Of a DNA stretch of 64,000 nucleotides, positions 62,505 through 64,000 are shown one piece after another. The stretch spans positions 868,001 through 932,000 of the forward strand of contig NZ_CP011273.1 in the NCBI RefSeq assembly GCF_001610895.1, read 5' to 3'. Positions within the stretch are counted from its first letter, which is position 1; every line of letters starts with the position of its first letter. Position numbers and translations under genes: made by a program. The notes under the pieces were generated by a model. The model saw only the letters and a list, made by a program, of their open reading frames with translations. It ran no database searches and was not told where the DNA came from. Origin of the DNA: Planctomyces sp. SH-PL62. GTDB lineage: Bacteria > Planctomycetota > Planctomycetia > Isosphaerales > Isosphaeraceae.

Positions 62505-64000
62505 TCACTCCGGTTCGGCGGGGCTTTTCTCGCCATCGGACGCGTCGGTGGGCTGGGGCGGCGGCTCGGGGGAGGGCGTTGGGACGGGAGCGAAGAATTC
62601 GGCGAGGTCGGTGTAGCGGCCGTATTTCTCGCGGAGCATCCCCTGGATCGCGGAGGCCTCGCGAGGCCGGCCGGCCTGGAGCGCCGCGACGGCGCGGAGG
62701 TACTGCTGCTCCACGAACGCGCGACGCTCCCGGATCCGCGTGGCGAGGTCGTCGGCCCGATGGTGGGCCAGGAGGAGCCATTTGCGCTCGTCGGGGTCGT
62801 CGGCCGCGATGGTCCCGATCATCTCCCGCCAGTAGCGCTGGGCGGTGAGTTCGTCCCCCTCGGCCTCGGCCTTCGAGGCCAGGCTGTGGAACGCGGCGAA
62901 CTGGCGCTCGCCATTGGTCTGGGGCTGCGAGAAGGGGGTGGGGGTCGGGCTGGCGAGGAGCTTGGCGCGGCCCTCGGCCTCGTCGAGCGCGATCTTGTCC
63001 CGCCAGGCCTGGGTCTCCTCGCGGTAGGGGTGGTCGGGGAACCGCTTGTCGAGCGGGTCGATGTATTCGGCCCGTGCGGTCAGCCAGTCCGAGCGCCGGG
63101 TTGACTCCATGAGCGGGACGGCGTGCCGGTAGAGGTATTCGGCGCCAGGGGGCCAGAGCCAGTAGGCGACGAGAGCGGCGATCGCGACCAGGCCCAGGAC
63201 CAGTCCCCCGACCTCCATTCGGTCGCGGGTGAAGAAGCTCCGCTCGTCGCCGTCGAGATTCGCGGCCGAGGAGACCCCGGACGATCGACCTTTCTTCTTC
63301 TTCTTGCTCTTGGCGGCCCCCTTTGGGGGCGCGGCCTCGACGCCGATCCCGGCGCGGGTGGGATTGGCTGCGGACGATCCGGCCTCGGGCCAGACCATGG
63401 CCACCGTCTGCTTCTTCTCGGCCTTCTCGCGAAGCTCGCGGAGGATCACGGACACCGCGTCGGCGTCCCACGGCCGTTCGGTCGGGTTCTTCGCCATCAG
63501 GGCGACGACCACGTCGTCGAGGGCCTTGGGGATCTCCTGGACCTTGGCGCTGGGGCGGGGCGGCGGCTCGTTGATGTGGCAGTGCATCAGCACGACAGCC
63601 GACGACCCGCTGAACGGCGGCTTGCCGACGAGCATCTGGTACAGCAGCGCGCCCAGGGCGTAGAGGTCGGTCTTGTGGCTGACGGCCGGGGTGCCACGGA
63701 TCTGCTCGGGCGCCATGTAGGCGGCCGTCCCCAGGGTCCTGCCGGGCGCGGTCAGGGCCGTGCGGTCCAGGTCCTTGGCGATCCCAAAGTCGGTCAGCTT
63801 GATCCGGCCGTCAGGGGTGACCATCAGGTTCGAGGGCTTCAGGTCACGATGGACGACCCCCTGCTGGTGCGCGTACTGCAAGGCGTCGCAGATCTGGATC
63901 GCCAGGTCGACGACCTCGAGCCAGGGGATCTCGCCGCGCTCCTGGAGGACCTTGTCGAGGGTCGAGCCCTCGACGTACTCCATGGCGAAGTAATAGGTCC
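62505..64000 (-). CDS. Transmembrane Ser/Thr protein kinase, C-terminal part (runs off the window)
   Basis: The start lies beyond base 64000; what is seen is about 498 residues. The frame enters with PYYFAMEYVEGSTLD, the end of the N-lobe, then the catalytic loop HRDLKPSN, the DFG motif (LTDFGIAKD), the TAAYMAPEQ segment and the C-lobe to about residue 190. A linker with a run of lysines (KSKKKKKG) leads to a transmembrane helix (VGGLVLGLVAIAALVAYWLW), and a periplasmic domain of about 200 residues that is helical and may be TPR-like. Eukaryotic-type kinases with one transmembrane segment are abundant in planctomycetes. The tail is Pro-rich. Confidence 0.9.
   Translation of the reverse strand, partial: TYYFAMEYVEGSTLDKVLQERGEIPWLEVVDLAIQICDALQYAHQQGVVHRDLKPSNLMVTPDGRIKLTDFGIAKDLDRTALTAPGRTLGTAAYMAPEQIRGTPAVSHKTDLYALGALLYQMLVGKPPFSGSSAVVLMHCHINEPPPRPSAKVQEIPKALDDVVVALMAKNPTERPWDADAVSVILRELREKAEKKQTVAMVWPEAGSSAANPTRAGIGVEAAPPKGAAKSKKKKKGRSSGVSSAANLDGDERSFFTRDRMEVGGLVLGLVAIAALVAYWLWPPGAEYLYRHAVPLMESTRRSDWLTARAEYIDPLDKRFPDHPYREETQAWRDKIALDEAEGRAKLLASPTPTPFSQPQTNGERQFAAFHSLASKAEAEGDELTAQRYWREMIGTIAADDPDERKWLLLAHHRADDLATRIRERRAFVEQQYLRAVAALQAGRPREASAIQGMLREKYGRYTDLAEFFAPVPTPSPEPPPQPTDASDGEKSPAEPE

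Overview
The window reads as chromosomal DNA of a high-GC planctomycete, most like the Isosphaeraceae (Paludisphaera, Tautonia or Isosphaera relatives). This is inferred from gene content, not from a database match. The evidence is three DUF1559 proteins with a pilin-like N-terminus, a giant PVC-type cytochrome c protein with HEAT-like repeats, a PEP-CTERM protein, exported proteins with an LE-x-R motif near the N-terminus, a ThuA-like protein, an arylsulfatase, a planctomycete-style LRR protein, and third codon positions that are almost all G or C. I saw no rRNA, tRNA, CRISPR array, insertion sequence or prophage.

Layout. 1-2870: end of a chemotaxis cluster (receptor C-terminus, cheW, cheR, cheB). 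2931-9559: DUF1559 protein, pyrD, small enzymes, two TatA genes plus a Tat-like gene, and a PEP-CTERM protein. 9699-19053: a kinase-like phosphotransferase, an aminotransferase, a cytochrome c, a second DUF1559 protein, a zinc alcohol dehydrogenase, a YpfJ-type metallopeptidase and a large exported protein. 19078-29488: ThuA-like protein, a cation-efflux protein, an 871-residue repeat protein, small genes, an LRR protein and ilvA. 29520-36780: the 1142-residue PVC cytochrome, an ABC ATPase with its large membrane partner, and a MazG-like protein. 36961-40767: a very large exported fusion of an SGNH hydrolase, two nucleoside-hydrolase-like domains and a sialidase-like domain. 41323-43857: a pair of M16 peptidase subunits. 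44752-47071: an oxidative stress module, ahpD and ahpC facing oxyR, with a promoter and a LysR-type operator between them. 48172-51499: three genes on one strand (ceramidase-like, metallophosphoesterase, triple RidA). 51724-56705: a promoter with a Fur-like dyad, then DUF1559 protein, small lipoprotein, redoxin/cytochrome c/copper monooxygenase fusion and sulfatase. 56853-61916: ychF and a four-gene ABC-2 type transporter operon. 62010-64000: an orphan Phd/YefM-like antitoxin and a Ser/Thr kinase that runs off the end.

Four genes (receptor tail, a small membrane protein, the cation-efflux protein, an NADP-type alcohol dehydrogenase) are broken by what looks like one missing base each, three of them in or beside G/C runs. 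This pattern suggests consensus errors as much as real pseudogenes.

The best candidates for something undescribed are the 1267-residue SGNH/NH/NH/sialidase fusion with its internal 870-bp tandem duplication, the Fur-like-box operon carrying the copper monooxygenase fusion, and the C-terminal seven-fold W-rich repeat of the 871-residue protein.
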